This document shows, one piece after another, positions 8,426 to 18,630 of a DNA stretch of 64,000 bases. A program made the translations under genes and the position numbers. The notes under the pieces are model-generated. The model was not told the DNA's origin. It worked only from the letters and a program-made list of their open reading frames with translations, and made no database searches. The first letter of the stretch is position 1, and every line of letters begins with the position of its first letter. Source of the stretch: Vannielia litorea (lineage in GTDB: Bacteria > Pseudomonadota > Alphaproteobacteria > Rhodobacterales > Rhodobacteraceae); the NCBI RefSeq assembly GCF_900142295.1, contig NZ_FSRL01000001.1, positions 2,170,001 through 2,234,000 of the forward strand, given 5' to 3'.

Positions 8426-9145
8426 ATGATCCTCTACCCTGCCATCGACCTGAAAGACGGCAACGCCGTGCGGCTCCTGCGCGGCGACATGGAAAAATCC
8501 ACCACCTTCAACGAGGATCCGGCCGCCCAGGCGATGGAGTTCGTCAACGCGGGCTGCGAGTGGCTGCACCTGGTGGATCTCAACGGCGCCTTCGCCGGCG
8601 AGCCGGTCAACGCGGCCCCGGTCGAGGCGATCCTGAAGGCCACCAAGACGCCCGCCCAGCTCGGCGGCGGCATCCGGGACGTGGCCACCATCGAAGGCTG
8701 GCTCACCAAGGGCCTCGCCCGCGTGATCCTCGGCACCGTCGCGGTGGAAAACCCCGCGCTGGTGCGCGAGGCCGCCGCCGCCTTCCCCGGCCAGGTCGCC
8801 GTGGGGATCGACGCGCGGCACGGCATGGTCGCCACCAAGGGTTGGGCCGAAGAGACCGATGTCAACGCCACCGACCTCGCCCGCTCCTTCGAAGATGCCG
8901 GCGTCGCCGCCATCATCTACACCGACATCAACCGCGACGGGGCCATGCAGGGCCCCAACGTGGAGGCCACCGACGCGCTGGCCCGCGCCGTCTCGATCCC
9001 GGTCATCGCCTCCGGCGGCGTGTCCTCGCTGGCCGACCTCGAGGCGCTCAAGGCCTGCGGCACCATCGCCGGGGCCATCTCGGGCCGCGCCCTCTACGAT
9101 GGCGCCATCGACCTCAAGGAGGCCCTCGCCGCCCTGCGCGGCTGA
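8426..9145 (+). CDS. hisA: ProFAR isomerase (phosphoribosylformimino-AICAR-phosphate isomerase)
   Basis: This 239-residue (beta/alpha)8 barrel catalyses the fourth step of histidine synthesis, the Amadori isomerisation of ProFAR to PRFAR. It has the N-terminal catalytic Asp in YPAIDLKDG (residue 8) and the second catalytic Asp in YTDINRDG (about residue 170). The two phosphate-binding loops are GGGIRD and ASGGVSS. AAAAGGAGCC lies 6-15 bases before the ATG. It is one of five his genes in this window and is separated from hisH by the Dph6-like and DUF2147 genes. Confidence 0.96.
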   Translation: MILYPAIDLKDGNAVRLLRGDMEKSTTFNEDPAAQAMEFVNAGCEWLHLVDLNGAFAGEPVNAAPVEAILKATKTPAQLGGGIRDVATIEGWLTKGLARVILGTVAVENPALVREAAAAFPGQVAVGIDARHGMVATKGWAEETDVNATDLARSFEDAGVAAIIYTDINRDGAMQGPNVEATDALARAVSIPVIASGGVSSLADLEALKACGTIAGAISGRALYDGAIDLKEALAALRG

Positions 9146-9239
9146 CACTTGGCCGAACCCATGCCCTCCGCGCGCCGGCCAGCCCGCCGATGCCGGTCGC
9201 ACCTTCCACGAGGCCGAGGCACCCACTAGGCTCCCGCCC

Positions 9240-9554
9240 ATGACACCGCTCGGCGCCGCCATCCTGCTCAGCCCGCTGCCGCTGCTTGCGGCGCTGCCCT
9301 TTCTCAAGAGTCGCTCCGCCCGTTGGCTGGCGGCCCTGGCAACACCCTTCGCCCTGTTCTGCCCGGCACTGCTCTGGCTCGCCGGGGACTGCGCCGAGGA
9401 TGAACTGGCCTTTACAGGGTGCGCCCACACCGCCCAGCCGCTTGCGGATGCCTTCGGCGCCCTGGGCCTTCTGGCCTATGTCGGCTGGGTCATCGCCGGA
9501 CCGGTGCTGCTCGTCGCCATCACCGCCTGCGAGGTCTCCGCCCGTCGGGCCTAG
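9240..9554 (+). CDS. Small hydrophobic membrane protein, unknown function
   Basis: This 104-residue protein has about three hydrophobic helices (residues 4-22, 28-48 and 72-97) and two cysteines in the segment GDCAEDELAFTGC. I do not recognise a family. It lies 94 bases after hisA without a strong ribosome site. Its TAG stop overlaps the stop of the convergent DUF302 gene by a few bases. A continuous GC-biased frame with a membrane pattern supports it as real, but it could be poorly expressed. Confidence 0.5.
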   Translation: MTPLGAAILLSPLPLLAALPFLKSRSARWLAALATPFALFCPALLWLAGDCAEDELAFTGCAHTAQPLADAFGALGLLAYVGWVIAGPVLLVAITACEVSARRA

Positions 9555-10000
9555 CCGCCCGCCGCCGCGCCGGTGAGCTTTTTCAAGGCGCCCTCCATCT
9601 GGCCGATCGCCTCCAGGTCGTCGTCCACGCCGACCTCGTCCAGCATCTCTTCGGGATCCTGGTAGGAGAGCGTCACGACACCCTCGGCATCCTGCCAGAC
9701 AAGCACCTTCATCGGCAGCACCAGCCCGGCCATGGGCGAGGTCTGAATCGCAGGCGTCCCGAGCTTGGGGTTGCCGAAGATCACCAGCTCCATCGGCGCA
9801 AGCTCCATGCCCGCGCCCCGGGCACCCGCCGCATGATCGACGCGGGCAAAGACCGTGGCCCCTGCACCCTCGATCGAGGCAACCAGCCGGTCGGCCACCT
9901 CCGCCACGCTGCCGGTGGCCTCCACGTTGATGATGTCGTCATCTGCCAGCGCAGGCGCGGCGGCAAGGGTCAGGGCAAGGGCGGCAATCGTTCGTTTCAT
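9551..10000 (-). CDS. DUF302 secreted protein
   Basis: This 149-residue protein has a signal peptide (MKRTIAALALTLAAAPALA). The mature domain matches the DUF302/TT1751-like fold: VADRLVASIEGAGATVFARVDHAAGA near the start, then LVIFGNPKLGTPAIQTSPMAGLVLPMKVLVW, and VTLSYQDPEEM. The family binds small ligands or stands alone as a periplasmic protein, and no enzymatic activity is established. A GGGAGAGAC ribosome site precedes the ATG at 10000, and a slightly longer upstream start is less likely. It converges on the small membrane gene with overlapping stops. Confidence 0.88.
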   Translation of the reverse strand: MKRTIAALALTLAAAPALADDDIINVEATGSVAEVADRLVASIEGAGATVFARVDHAAGARGAGMELAPMELVIFGNPKLGTPAIQTSPMAGLVLPMKVLVWQDAEGVVTLSYQDPEEMLDEVGVDDDLEAIGQMEGALKKLTGAAAGG

Positions 10001-10077
10001 GGCTGTCTCTCCCGGTTGGATCACGCAAGCTCAACCCGAGACTGCCCGCCCCGTTCCGCGCGTCCATGAAAGCCGCA

Positions 10078-11166
10078 TCACAACTGCGCCATCCAGAGCC
10101 GTACCTTGAGCCCGCCGTGGGCCACATGCGGGCCCGGCGGCTGCCAGGGCAGGCCCGTGGCGCGCGCCAGTTTCTCCTCGCTGGTGACCATCGCCACCCG
10201 CCAGCCGCCAAAGCGCTCCTTCATCACCTTCCCGAAGCTGCCGTAGAGCCCGAACAAGGGCCCCTTGTTGCCGATCCGGCTGCCGTAGGGCGGATTGCAG
10301 ATCACCAGCCCCGGCGCACAGTCCGGCCGCTCCAACGCGCCCAACGCGACCTCCTCGAACCGGCAGTCCACCCCGGCCCGCTCCGCGTTCTCCCGGCTCA
10401 TCCGCACCGCCCCGGCATCCCGGTCCGAGCCTATCACCGGCCCCTCACCCCGCGCCACCGGCGCCCGGTCTTTCATCTGCGCAAAGGCTGCCCCGTCGAA
10501 GCTGCCGAACCCCTCGAAGGCAAAGGCGCGTCCGCGCCCCGGCGCCAGCCCCGCGGCGATCTCCGCCGCCTCGATGCAAAAGGTGCCGGAGCCGCACATC
10601 GGGTCCAGCACCGCCTCCCGGCCCGCGTAGCCCGCTGCCCGCAGGAACCCCGCCGCCATGGTCTCCCGCATCGGCGCGGCGTTCACCGCCTCCTTGAACC
10701 CCCGGCGGTGCAATGCCTCGCCCGAGCTGTCCACGCTCACCACGCAGGCGTTGTCCTCGATCCGCACCAGCACCCGCAGCCCGTCGGGGTCCACCACCGC
10801 GCCGGCCCGCTGAACCGCCTGCTCCAGCCGTCCCTTCACCGCGCCCGCGTGATAGAGCTTCGAATGCTTCGTCGCCGCCTCCGCCCGCACCGGCTGGCCC
10901 GGCGCCAGAACCGCAGGCCAGTCCACCGCGTCCAGCCCCGCCTCGAGCGCCCGAAAGCTCATCGCCCGGAACGTCGCCAGCCGCACCAGCACGCGGCCCG
11001 GGATGCGCAGAACCAGGTTCGCCCGCCACACTTCGGGCCATGCGCCCCGGCACACCACCCCTCCGGGCACCACCCGCGCCCTGGCAAAGCCCTGCTCCCG
11101 CGCCTCCAGCGCCGCCACCTCCTCCAGCCCCGGCGCCACCACCAGGAAGATCTCCAGCTTTTCCAT
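10078..11166 (-). CDS. THUMP-domain RNA methyltransferase (RlmL/Trm14-type)
   Basis: This 362-residue protein has an N-terminal ferredoxin-like/THUMP region (about 1-155). A SAM-dependent Rossmann methyltransferase domain follows, with the motifs DPMCGSGTFCIEAA (about 189-202) and NPPYGSRIG (about 292-300). NPPY is the hallmark of N-methyltransferases acting on nucleic-acid bases. The family includes the N2-guanosine 23S rRNA methyltransferase RlmL. This short version corresponds to the N-terminal module only, so the target (rRNA or tRNA guanine) is an inference. It is transcribed away from hisF, which starts 58 bases away on the other strand. Confidence 0.85.
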   Translation of the reverse strand: MEKLEIFLVVAPGLEEVAALEAREQGFARARVVPGGVVCRGAWPEVWRANLVLRIPGRVLVRLATFRAMSFRALEAGLDAVDWPAVLAPGQPVRAEAATKHSKLYHAGAVKGRLEQAVQRAGAVVDPDGLRVLVRIEDNACVVSVDSSGEALHRRGFKEAVNAAPMRETMAAGFLRAAGYAGREAVLDPMCGSGTFCIEAAEIAAGLAPGRGRAFAFEGFGSFDGAAFAQMKDRAPVARGEGPVIGSDRDAGAVRMSRENAERAGVDCRFEEVALGALERPDCAPGLVICNPPYGSRIGNKGPLFGLYGSFGKVMKERFGGWRVAMVTSEEKLARATGLPWQPPGPHVAHGGLKVRLWMAQL

Positions 11167-11224
11167 GCCCCTGCCCTAGCCCGCACCGCTTCCCTCCGCC
11201 AGCAAAACCGGCTATCGCAGCCCC

Positions 11225-11986
11225 ATGCTGAAGACCCGCATCATCCCCTGTCTCGACGTCGCCGATGGCCGCGTGGTCAAGGGCGTCAACTTCGTCGACC
11301 TCGTGGATGCCGGCGACCCCGTGGAATCCGCCCGCGCCTACGATGCCGCCGGCGCCGACGAGCTCTGTTTCCTCGACATCCACGCCACCCACGAGAATCG
11401 CGGCACGATGTACGACCTGGCGACCCGCACCGCCGAGCAGTGCTTCATGCCACTGACCATCGGCGGCGGCGTGCGCAGCCACGAGGACGTGCGCAAGCTG
11501 CTGCTCTCGGGCGCCGACAAGGTGAGCTTCAACTCCGCCGCCGTGGCCGACCCCGACGTCATCACCGAGGCCGCCCTGCGCTTCGGCTCGCAATGCATCG
11601 TCTGCGCCATCGACGCCAAGACCGTCGAGCCCGGGCGCTGGGAGATCTTCACCCATGGCGGCCGCCGCCCCACGGGGATCGACGCGGTGGAATTCGCCGT
11701 CATGATCGCCGAGAAGGGGGCAGGCGAGATCCTCCTCACCTCCATGGACCGCGACGGCACCAAGGCGGGCTTCAACCTCCCCCTCACCCGTGCCATCGCC
11801 GATGCCGTGCCGGTGCCGGTGATCGCCTCGGGCGGCGTCGGCACACTCGACCACCTCGTCGAGGGCGTTACGCAAGGCCATGCCTCCGCCGTGCTCGCCG
11901 CTTCGATCTTCCACTTCGGCACCCACACCATCGGCGAGGCCAAGGCCCACATGGCCGCCGCCGGCATTCCCGTGAGGATGACATGA
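11225..11986 (+). CDS. hisF: Imidazole glycerol phosphate synthase, cyclase subunit
   Basis: This 253-residue (beta/alpha)8 barrel pairs with HisH to convert PRFAR and ammonia to IGP and AICAR. Catalytic Asp residues are in [14 protein letters not shown] (residue 11) and [11 protein letters not shown] (about residue 176). Phosphate-binding loops are GGGVRS and [10 protein letters not shown]. Its stop codon overlaps the start of hisE (ATGA), a conserved hisF-hisE coupling. Confidence 0.97.
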   Translation: MLKTRIIPCLDVADGRVVKGVNFVDLVDAGDPVESARAYDAAGADELCFLDIHATHENRGTMYDLATRTAEQCFMPLTIGGGVRSHEDVRKLLLSGADKVSFNSAAVADPDVITEAALRFGSQCIVCAIDAKTVEPGRWEIFTHGGRRPTGIDAVEFAVMIAEKGAGEILLTSMDRDGTKAGFNLPLTRAIADAVPVPVIASGGVGTLDHLVEGVTQGHASAVLAASIFHFGTHTIGEAKAHMAAAGIPVRMT

Positions 11987-12288
11987 GCCTTTCCGCCCTC
12001 GCCGCCACGATTCAAAGCCGCAAGAGCGCCGACCCCGACACGAGCTGGACCGCCAGGCTGCTCGCCAAGGGGCCGGAGAAATGCGCCGAAAAGTTCGGCG
12101 AAGAAGCGGTGGAAGCCATCATCGAAGCGGTCAAGGGCGACCGCGCCAGGCTCACCGCCGAGGCCGCCGACGCGCTCTACCACCTGCTCGTGATGTGCGC
12201 CGCCCGCGACGTGACTCTGGCCGACATCGAGGCCGAGCTGGCATCGCGCAGCCAGCAATCCGGCCTCGCCGAAAAAGCGTCCCGCTGA
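11983..12288 (+). CDS. hisE: Phosphoribosyl-ATP pyrophosphatase
   Basis: This 101-residue all-alpha enzyme hydrolyses phosphoribosyl-ATP to phosphoribosyl-AMP, step two of histidine synthesis. The MazG-like metal-binding pattern [13 protein letters not shown] (about 37-49) and [11 protein letters not shown] (about 61-71) is present. It is the monofunctional form, not fused to HisI, as is usual in alphaproteobacteria. Its ATG overlaps the hisF stop. A dispersed repeat with a strong hairpin begins 10 bases after its stop. Confidence 0.96.
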   Translation: MSLSALAATIQSRKSADPDTSWTARLLAKGPEKCAEKFGEEAVEAIIEAVKGDRARLTAEAADALYHLLVMCAARDVTLADIEAELASRSQQSGLAEKASR

Positions 12289-12297
12289 ACCCGACCT

Positions 12298-12350
12298 GCC
12301 CATCTTCTTGGCGCAAATACCTCGGGGGGTGCGGGGGGCTGGCCCCCCGC
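12298..12350 (+). repeat. Dispersed intergenic repeat with hairpin, copy 1
   Basis: This 53-base unit has an AT-richer half (CTTCTTGGCGCAAATACCTC) followed by a G-run half ending in a perfect hairpin, GCGGGGGG-CTGG-CCCCCCGC at 12331-12350. An inverted, about 90% identical copy lies at 27022-27074. Here it follows hisE and may also act as its 3' stabiliser or terminator, although there is no T-run. Confidence 0.8.
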
Positions 12351-12377
12351 CCGATCGCCGATCAGGCCGTGCGCCGC

Positions 12378-12758
12378 TCAGGGCAGCCGCGCCGTCACCT
12401 CGATCTCGATCTTCATCGCCGGGCTGATGAGCCCCGCCTGGATCATCATCGCCGCCGGCCGCGCCCTCGCAAAGGCCTCTGCCAGCACCGGCCAGCAGGG
12501 CTCGAAATCCTCCGCCACCGGCAGCACGTAGTTCACCCGGACCACGTCATCGAGGCTCGCGCCGGCCTTCTCCAGCGCACGGCGGATGGTTTCCAGCGTG
12601 TTGCGGCACTGCTCCACCACGCCCTCGGGCATCGCGCCGCTGTCGGGGTCGGCCCCGGTGCTGCCCGACACGAAAACCCAGCCGTCGCAGACCACCGCGC
12701 GGCTGTAGCCGATCTTCTCCTCGTAGGGCCCGCCCGAGCTGATCAAGGTCCGTTTCAT
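12378..12758 (-). CDS. RidA / YjgF family protein
   Basis: This 126-residue protein has the Rid-family sequence pattern: [19 protein letters not shown] near the start, [30 protein letters not shown] in the middle and [10 protein letters not shown] at the end. RidA proper deaminates reactive enamine/imine intermediates and has a conserved Arg near position 105 in the context of RP. Here ARARPAAMM is present but the context differs from classic RidA, so a Rid4-7-type subgroup is possible. The ATG at 12758 follows GGAGAGAG; an upstream ATG is less likely. It lies downstream of the clpX terminator. Confidence 0.85.
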   Translation of the reverse strand: MKRTLISSGGPYEEKIGYSRAVVCDGWVFVSGSTGADPDSGAMPEGVVEQCRNTLETIRRALEKAGASLDDVVRVNYVLPVAEDFEPCWPVLAEAFARARPAAMMIQAGLISPAMKIEIEVTARLP

Positions 12759-12804
12759 CTCTCTCTCCATCCGTGGGGTGCGCCCGCATTGCGTACCCAT
12801 CAAG

Positions 12805-12828
12805 AAAAGGCCCCGCTGCCGCGAGGCC
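12805..12828 (-). terminator. Rho-independent terminator after clpX
   Basis: Read on the minus strand, GGCCTCGC-GGCA-GCGGGGCC forms an eight-pair stem (one G-U pair), followed by TTTTCTTG. It lies 43 bases after the clpX stop and before the RidA-like gene. Confidence 0.75.
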
Positions 12829-12870
12829 CTGTGGGGTGGGTCAAACCCACCAGGTCAAACCGGGATAAGG

Positions 12871-14136
<1,266 letters not shown>

Positions 14137-14270
14137 TCATAACCCCTCGGGCTGCTCTGCCCGTTTCTTGCGTTCTGCCCTGTCTGCGCCCCGGATTTGG
14201 AGAATCCTAGGGCAGCACCCTACGGGACACAACGCCAAATTAAAGTGAACGGCGCACCTGTTGCCGCGAC

Positions 14271-14906
14271 CTACTTGCTGCCGCTTTCGTCGCCGCCCTT
14301 GTCACGGTTCTCCACGATCTCGTCGATGAGGCCCCAATCCTTGGCTTCCTCGGGGCTCATGAAGTTGTCGCGCTCCAGCGCGGCCTCGACCTTCTTCAGG
14401 GTCTGCCCGGTGTGCTTAACATAGATGTGGTTAAGCCGGTCTTTCAGCTTCTGGGTTTCCTGCGCGTGGATCATGATGTCGGTCGCCTGGCCCTGGTAGC
14501 CGCCCGAGGGCTGGTGCACCATGATCCGGCTGTTGGGCAGCGAAAACCGCATCCCCTCGGCGCCGGCGGTCAGCAGCAGCGAGCCCATCGAGGCCGCCTG
14601 ACCAACGACCAGCGTGCTCACCTTGGGCCGGATGTACTGCATCGTGTCATAGATCGAGAGGCCGCTGGTCACCACGCCGCCGGGGCTGTTGATGTACATG
14701 CTGATCTCTTTCTTCGGGTTCTCCGCCTCGAGGTGCAGCAGCTGGGCCACCACGAGCTGGCTCATCCCGTCATGCACCGGGCCGTTCACGAAGACGATCC
14801 GCTCCTTCAGCAGGCGCGAGAAGATGTCATAGGCGCGCTCGCCGCGGCTGGTCTGTTCGACCACCATGGGAACGAGGTTCATGTAGGTTTCGACAGGATC
14901 GCTCAT
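14271..14906 (-). CDS. clpP: ATP-dependent Clp protease proteolytic subunit ClpP
   Basis: This 211-residue serine peptidase forms the tetradecameric Clp chamber. The catalytic triad is Ser106 (GQAASMGS), His131 ([11 protein letters not shown]) and Asp180 ([13 protein letters not shown]). The N-terminal [31 protein letters not shown] is typical. It is followed on the same strand by clpX. Confidence 0.98.
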   Translation of the reverse strand: MSDPVETYMNLVPMVVEQTSRGERAYDIFSRLLKERIVFVNGPVHDGMSQLVVAQLLHLEAENPKKEISMYINSPGGVVTSGLSIYDTMQYIRPKVSTLVVGQAASMGSLLLTAGAEGMRFSLPNSRIMVHQPSGGYQGQATDIMIHAQETQKLKDRLNHIYVKHTGQTLKKVEAALERDNFMSPEEAKDWGLIDEIVENRDKGGDESGSK

Positions 14907-15063
14907 AACTCGGGCCTCGGCATCTTGGGCCCCCGAAGGCGGAGGCGTGGTTTGCTTCCCCTTGTCTTAGTGCTGGCATGGGGGGGCTGCAAGGGCACCC
15001 CGCCCAAAGACCCGATAAGGGTGAACAATTGGTTGAAGGCGCGTGGCGCGGGGCCGAAACCGT

Positions 15064-15540
15064 TCAGTCCTTGTGCTCGGCCAGCTCGTTCAGCAGATCG
15101 AGGAGCGCATCCACGCGCTCTCGCCCGAAGGCGGTTTCCAGCTCGTTGAAGATCCGGTTGCTCTCGCCCACGTGGCGGGCAATCAGCGCCCGGCCCTCCT
15201 CGGTGATCGCCAGCCGCAGCTTGCGGCCGTCGTTGGGGTCTTTTTCGCGGGTGATGTACCCGCGCTCCTCCAGCGATTGCATGATCCGGGTCAGGCTCGG
15301 CAGGAGCAGGCAGGCCTGTTGGGCCAGCGCCTTGGGCTCCATGGTGCGATTCTCGTCGAGCACCCGCAGCACCCGCCACTGCTGCTCCGTCACTCCCGTC
15401 GACGACAGCATGCCCCGCACCGGGGCCATCACCGCTTCGCGGGCCCGCAGCAGCGCAATCGGCAGGGACCGGGAGGTATGGCGCAGCGCGGCACCGCCGT
15501 TCCGGCTCAGCTCGGCAGGTTTCGGGGCATGATCCGACAT
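15064..15540 (-). CDS. hpaR: MarR-family regulator, HpaR-like
   Basis: This 158-residue winged-helix protein begins SLPIALLRAREAVMAPVRGML, followed by TEQQWRVLRVLDENRTMEPKALAQQACLLLPSLTRIMQSLEERGYI. That is the pattern of HpaR, the repressor of homoprotocatechuate degradation. The wing is REKDPNDGRKLRLAIT. It is divergently transcribed from hpaF-hpaE-hpaD, which fits control of that operon in response to hydroxyphenylacetates. A 14-base palindrome in the shared promoter is a candidate operator. Confidence 0.85.
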   Translation of the reverse strand: MSDHAPKPAELSRNGGAALRHTSRSLPIALLRAREAVMAPVRGMLSSTGVTEQQWRVLRVLDENRTMEPKALAQQACLLLPSLTRIMQSLEERGYITREKDPNDGRKLRLAITEEGRALIARHVGESNRIFNELETAFGRERVDALLDLLNELAEHKD

Positions 15541-15638
15541 GTTTCATGTATGACTTATGCTTGACGGAGCGGCAAGCGCACTTCGGCGCAAGGCGTCGCG
15601 CCACGCTTCAGTGAAACTTGACGTTCGCGCCAAAATTA

Positions 15639-15652
15639 TTTAACGAGTTAAA
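15639..15652. promoter_or_regulatory. Candidate HpaR operator palindrome
   Basis: A perfect palindrome, TTTAAC-GA-GTTAAA, lies in the AT-rich gap between the divergent hpaR and hpaF genes, 19 bases before the hpaF start and just upstream of its ribosome site. MarR-family repressors bind palindromes of about this size, so it is the best operator candidate here. Binding is not demonstrated. Confidence 0.45.
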
Positions 15653-15670
15653 AACATCCGGGAGGACAGA

Positions 15671-16066
15671 TTGCCCCATATCCGCGTCGAATACTCGGCC
15701 AACCTCGAGGCCCACGCCGATATTGGCGGGCTCTGCGAAGCGCTGCGCCGCGCCGGGCTCGAAACCGGCATCTTCCCGCTCGCCGGCATCCGTGTCCGCG
15801 CCGCGCGCTGCGATCACTACAGCATCGCCGACGGCGACCCGGCCAACCTCTTCGTCGATATCTCGATCCGACTGCGCGGCGGCCGCCCGCAGGACGCCAA
15901 GGAAGCCGCCACCGCCCATGTCTTCGAGGCCGCCCGAACGTTTCTGGCGCCGGTGATCGCCGCCCGGCCGATCATGCTTTCGCTCGAGATGCGCGATATC
16001 GACCCGGCCCTTTCCCCCAAGCTCAACACCCTGCGCGACCATCTCGCCGCCAAGGAGGCCAAATGA
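15671..16066 (+). CDS. hpaF: 5-carboxymethyl-2-hydroxymuconate delta-isomerase
   Basis: This 131-residue tautomerase-superfamily enzyme isomerises the ring-cleavage acid of homoprotocatechuate. It starts Met-Pro-His-Ile, and after Met removal the N-terminal Pro is the catalytic base of this family. The start codon is TTG, set by GGGAGGA at 15660-15666 and by the need for Pro at position 2. The remainder (GLCEALRRAGLETGIFPLAGIRVRAARCDHYSIADGDP) is typical of the CHMI family. The stop overlaps the hpaE start (ATGA). Confidence 0.88.
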   Translation: MPHIRVEYSANLEAHADIGGLCEALRRAGLETGIFPLAGIRVRAARCDHYSIADGDPANLFVDISIRLRGGRPQDAKEAATAHVFEAARTFLAPVIAARPIMLSLEMRDIDPALSPKLNTLRDHLAAKEAK

Positions 16067-17565
16067 CCGACCTCGCCAGCAACACCGCAAAGCTCGCCCC
16101 CCACCTCGCAGCCCTCCGCGAGACCGGCATCGCCCATCGCATCGCCGGAAAGGACGTGACCGGCGCGACCTTCGCCAACCATTCCCCGGTCGATGACAGC
16201 GTGATCTGCGAGGTTGCCCGCGGCACCGCCTCGGACATCGACGCCGCCGCCCAGGCCGCCAGGGCCGCCTTCCCCGAGTGGCGCGACATGTCGGGCACAG
16301 CCCGCAAGAAGATCCTTCACGCCGTGGCCGATGCCATCGAGGCCAACGCCGAAAAGATCGCCCTCTGCGAGGCCTGGGACACCGGCCAGCCGATCCGATT
16401 CATGGCCAAGGCGGCCCTGCGCGGTGCCGAGAACTTCCGCTTCTTCGCCGACCGGGCCCCCGCCGCCCGCGACGGCCGGCACCTGCCCAGCCCGACGCTG
16501 ATGAACGTCACCACCCGCGTGCCCATCGGCCCCGTCGGCGTGATCACCCCGTGGAACACGCCCTTCATGCTCTCCACCTGGAAGATCGCGCCGGCCCTCG
16601 CCGCAGGCTGCACCGTGGTTCACAAACCGGCTGAATTTTCGCCCGTAACCGCCCGACTTCTCATGGAAATCGCCGAGGAGGCCGGGCTGCCTCCCGGCGT
16701 CTGGAACATGGTCAACGGCTTCGGCGAGGAGGCCGGCAAGGCGCTCACCGAACACCCTGCCATCAAGGCCATCGCCTTCGTGGGCGAGAGCAAGACGGGC
16801 AGCATGATCCAGGCCCAGGGCGCGCCGACCCTCAAGCGCGTCCATTTCGAGCTCGGCGGCAAGAACCCCGTGGTCGTCTTCGACGATGCCGACCTGCCGC
16901 GTGCGCTCGATGCCGCCATCTTCATGATCTACTCGCTCAACGGCGAGCGCTGCACCTCCTCGTCGCGCCTGCTGGTGCAGGAGAGCATCGCCGACAGGTT
17001 CGAGGCCGAGCTCGCCGCGCGCGTGGCCAACATCCGCGTCGGCAACCCGCTCGACCCGCACACCGAGGTCGGCCCGCTGATCCACGCCACCCACCGCGCC
17101 AAGGTGACGAGCTACTTCGCCAAGGCCAAGGCCGAAGGCGCCATCATCGCTGCCGGCGGCACCGCGCCCGAGGGGCCGGGCCATTACGTCACGCCCACGC
17201 TCTTCACCGGCGCGCGCAATGACATGGCCATCGCGCAGGAAGAGATCTTCGGCCCCGTCCTTACCTCAATACGCTTCAAGGATGAGGCGCAAGCCCTTCA
17301 GATCGCGAACGATATCCCCTACGGCCTCACCGCCTATGTCTGGACCCGGGACATCACTCGCGCCCTGCGCGTCACCGACGGGCTGGAGGCCGGCATGATC
17401 TGGGTGAACTCCGAGAACGTGCGCCACCTGCCCACCCCCTTCGGCGGGGTGAAGGCAAGCGGCATCGGCCGCGACGGCGGCGACTGGTCGTTCGAGTTCT
17501 ACATGGAAACCAAGCACATCGGCTTCGCCACCGGCAGCCACAAGATCCCGCGCCTCGGCGCCTGA
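16063..17565 (+). CDS. hpaE: 5-carboxymethyl-2-hydroxymuconate semialdehyde dehydrogenase
   Basis: This 500-residue NAD-dependent aldehyde dehydrogenase oxidises the semialdehyde formed by HpaD. The general base is Glu263 (HFELGGKNP), the catalytic Cys is Cys297 (NGERCTSSSRLL) and the oxyanion Asn is in TPWNTPFM. The GERCTSSSR version of the Cys motif is typical of HpaE-type enzymes. Its ATG overlaps the hpaF stop, and 39 bases separate it from hpaD. Confidence 0.92.
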   Translation: MTDLASNTAKLAPHLAALRETGIAHRIAGKDVTGATFANHSPVDDSVICEVARGTASDIDAAAQAARAAFPEWRDMSGTARKKILHAVADAIEANAEKIALCEAWDTGQPIRFMAKAALRGAENFRFFADRAPAARDGRHLPSPTLMNVTTRVPIGPVGVITPWNTPFMLSTWKIAPALAAGCTVVHKPAEFSPVTARLLMEIAEEAGLPPGVWNMVNGFGEEAGKALTEHPAIKAIAFVGESKTGSMIQAQGAPTLKRVHFELGGKNPVVVFDDADLPRALDAAIFMIYSLNGERCTSSSRLLVQESIADRFEAELAARVANIRVGNPLDPHTEVGPLIHATHRAKVTSYFAKAKAEGAIIAAGGTAPEGPGHYVTPTLFTGARNDMAIAQEEIFGPVLTSIRFKDEAQALQIANDIPYGLTAYVWTRDITRALRVTDGLEAGMIWVNSENVRHLPTPFGGVKASGIGRDGGDWSFEFYMETKHIGFATGSHKIPRLGA

Positions 17566-17604
17566 AGACACCCCGGAAACGCACCCTCTGGGAGGAGACC
17601 CGCA

Positions 17605-18585
17605 ATGCCCATCCCCAAGCCGAACCTGAACCCCGCGTTCAACATCATCCGGCTCAGCCATGTCGAGCTGGTCGTCACCGACCTCGCCAGGTCCCGCGCC
17701 TTCTACGTCGACACGCTCGGCCTCCAGGTCACCGATGAAGACAGCGAAACCATATACCTGCGGGCGATGGAAGAACGCGGCCACCATTGCATCGTGCTGC
17801 GCAAGGGCGACGAGCCCCGCGCCCGCGACCTCTCCTTCAAGCTCTTCGACGAGGACCACCTGGAGAAGGCCGAGCATTTCTTCCGCACCAGGGGCCACGC
17901 CACCGAATGGGTCGAGCGCCCCTACCAGTCCCGCAGCTTCCGCACCCGCGACCCCCACGGCATCCCGCTGGAGTTCTACGCCCGGATGGACCGGCTCCCT
18001 CCGATCCACCAGCAGTACAAGCTCTATCACGGCGTCAAGCCGCTGCGGATCGACCACTTCAACTGCTTCAGCCCCGACGTCGACGCCTCGGTGGCCTTCT
18101 ACACCGAGCTCGGCTTCCGGGTGACCGAATACACCGAGGATGAAGAAACCGGCCGCCTCTGGGCCGCCTGGATGCACCGCAAGGGCGGCGTGCACGACAT
18201 GGCCTTCACCAACGGCACCGGCCCGCGCCTGCATCACACCGCCTTTTGGGTGCCCACGCCGCTCAACATCATCGACCTGCTCGACCTCATGGCCACCACC
18301 GGCTGGGTCGGCAACATCGAGCGCGGGCCGGGCCGCCACGGCATCTCAAACGCCTTCTTCCTCTACATCCGCGACCCCGACGGCCACCGGATCGAGATCT
18401 ACTGCTCCGATTACCAGACGGTCGACCCCGACCTCGAGCCGATCAGGTGGGATCTCAAGGACCCGCAGCGCCAGACCCTCTGGGGCGCCCCCGCTCCAAA
18501 AAGCTGGTTCGAGGAGGGCTCGCTCTTCGAGGGCACGGAGCCGGTTCCGGCCTCGCTCGCGGCCCAGCCCATTGTCGCGCCGTAA
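17605..18585 (+). CDS. hpaD: 3,4-dihydroxyphenylacetate (homoprotocatechuate) 2,3-dioxygenase
   Basis: This 326-residue type I extradiol dioxygenase has two VOC (glyoxalase-like) modules. Likely metal ligands are His151 (LRIDHFNCF), a His in RLHHTAF (210/211) and Glu264 (HRIEIYCSDY), with spacing close to the characterised Brevibacterium/Arthrobacter homoprotocatechuate dioxygenases. It opens the catechol ring using Fe or Mn and O2. It is therefore the VOC-type HpaD, not the LigB-type enzyme of E. coli. GGGAGGAG precedes the ATG. Confidence 0.9.
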   Translation: MPIPKPNLNPAFNIIRLSHVELVVTDLARSRAFYVDTLGLQVTDEDSETIYLRAMEERGHHCIVLRKGDEPRARDLSFKLFDEDHLEKAEHFFRTRGHATEWVERPYQSRSFRTRDPHGIPLEFYARMDRLPPIHQQYKLYHGVKPLRIDHFNCFSPDVDASVAFYTELGFRVTEYTEDEETGRLWAAWMHRKGGVHDMAFTNGTGPRLHHTAFWVPTPLNIIDLLDLMATTGWVGNIERGPGRHGISNAFFLYIRDPDGHRIEIYCSDYQTVDPDLEPIRWDLKDPQRQTLWGAPAPKSWFEEGSLFEGTEPVPASLAAQPIVAP

Positions 18586-18630
18586 CATGGCGCTACAGTC
18601 CGCCCCGACGGACAACACGGAGGACCGACG

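Noticed and set aside
5354..12288. Horizontal transfer of the genes between the his genes
   Set aside because: Their composition and start/stop overlaps look like the neighbours, and no repeats, tRNA or transposase ends are seen.
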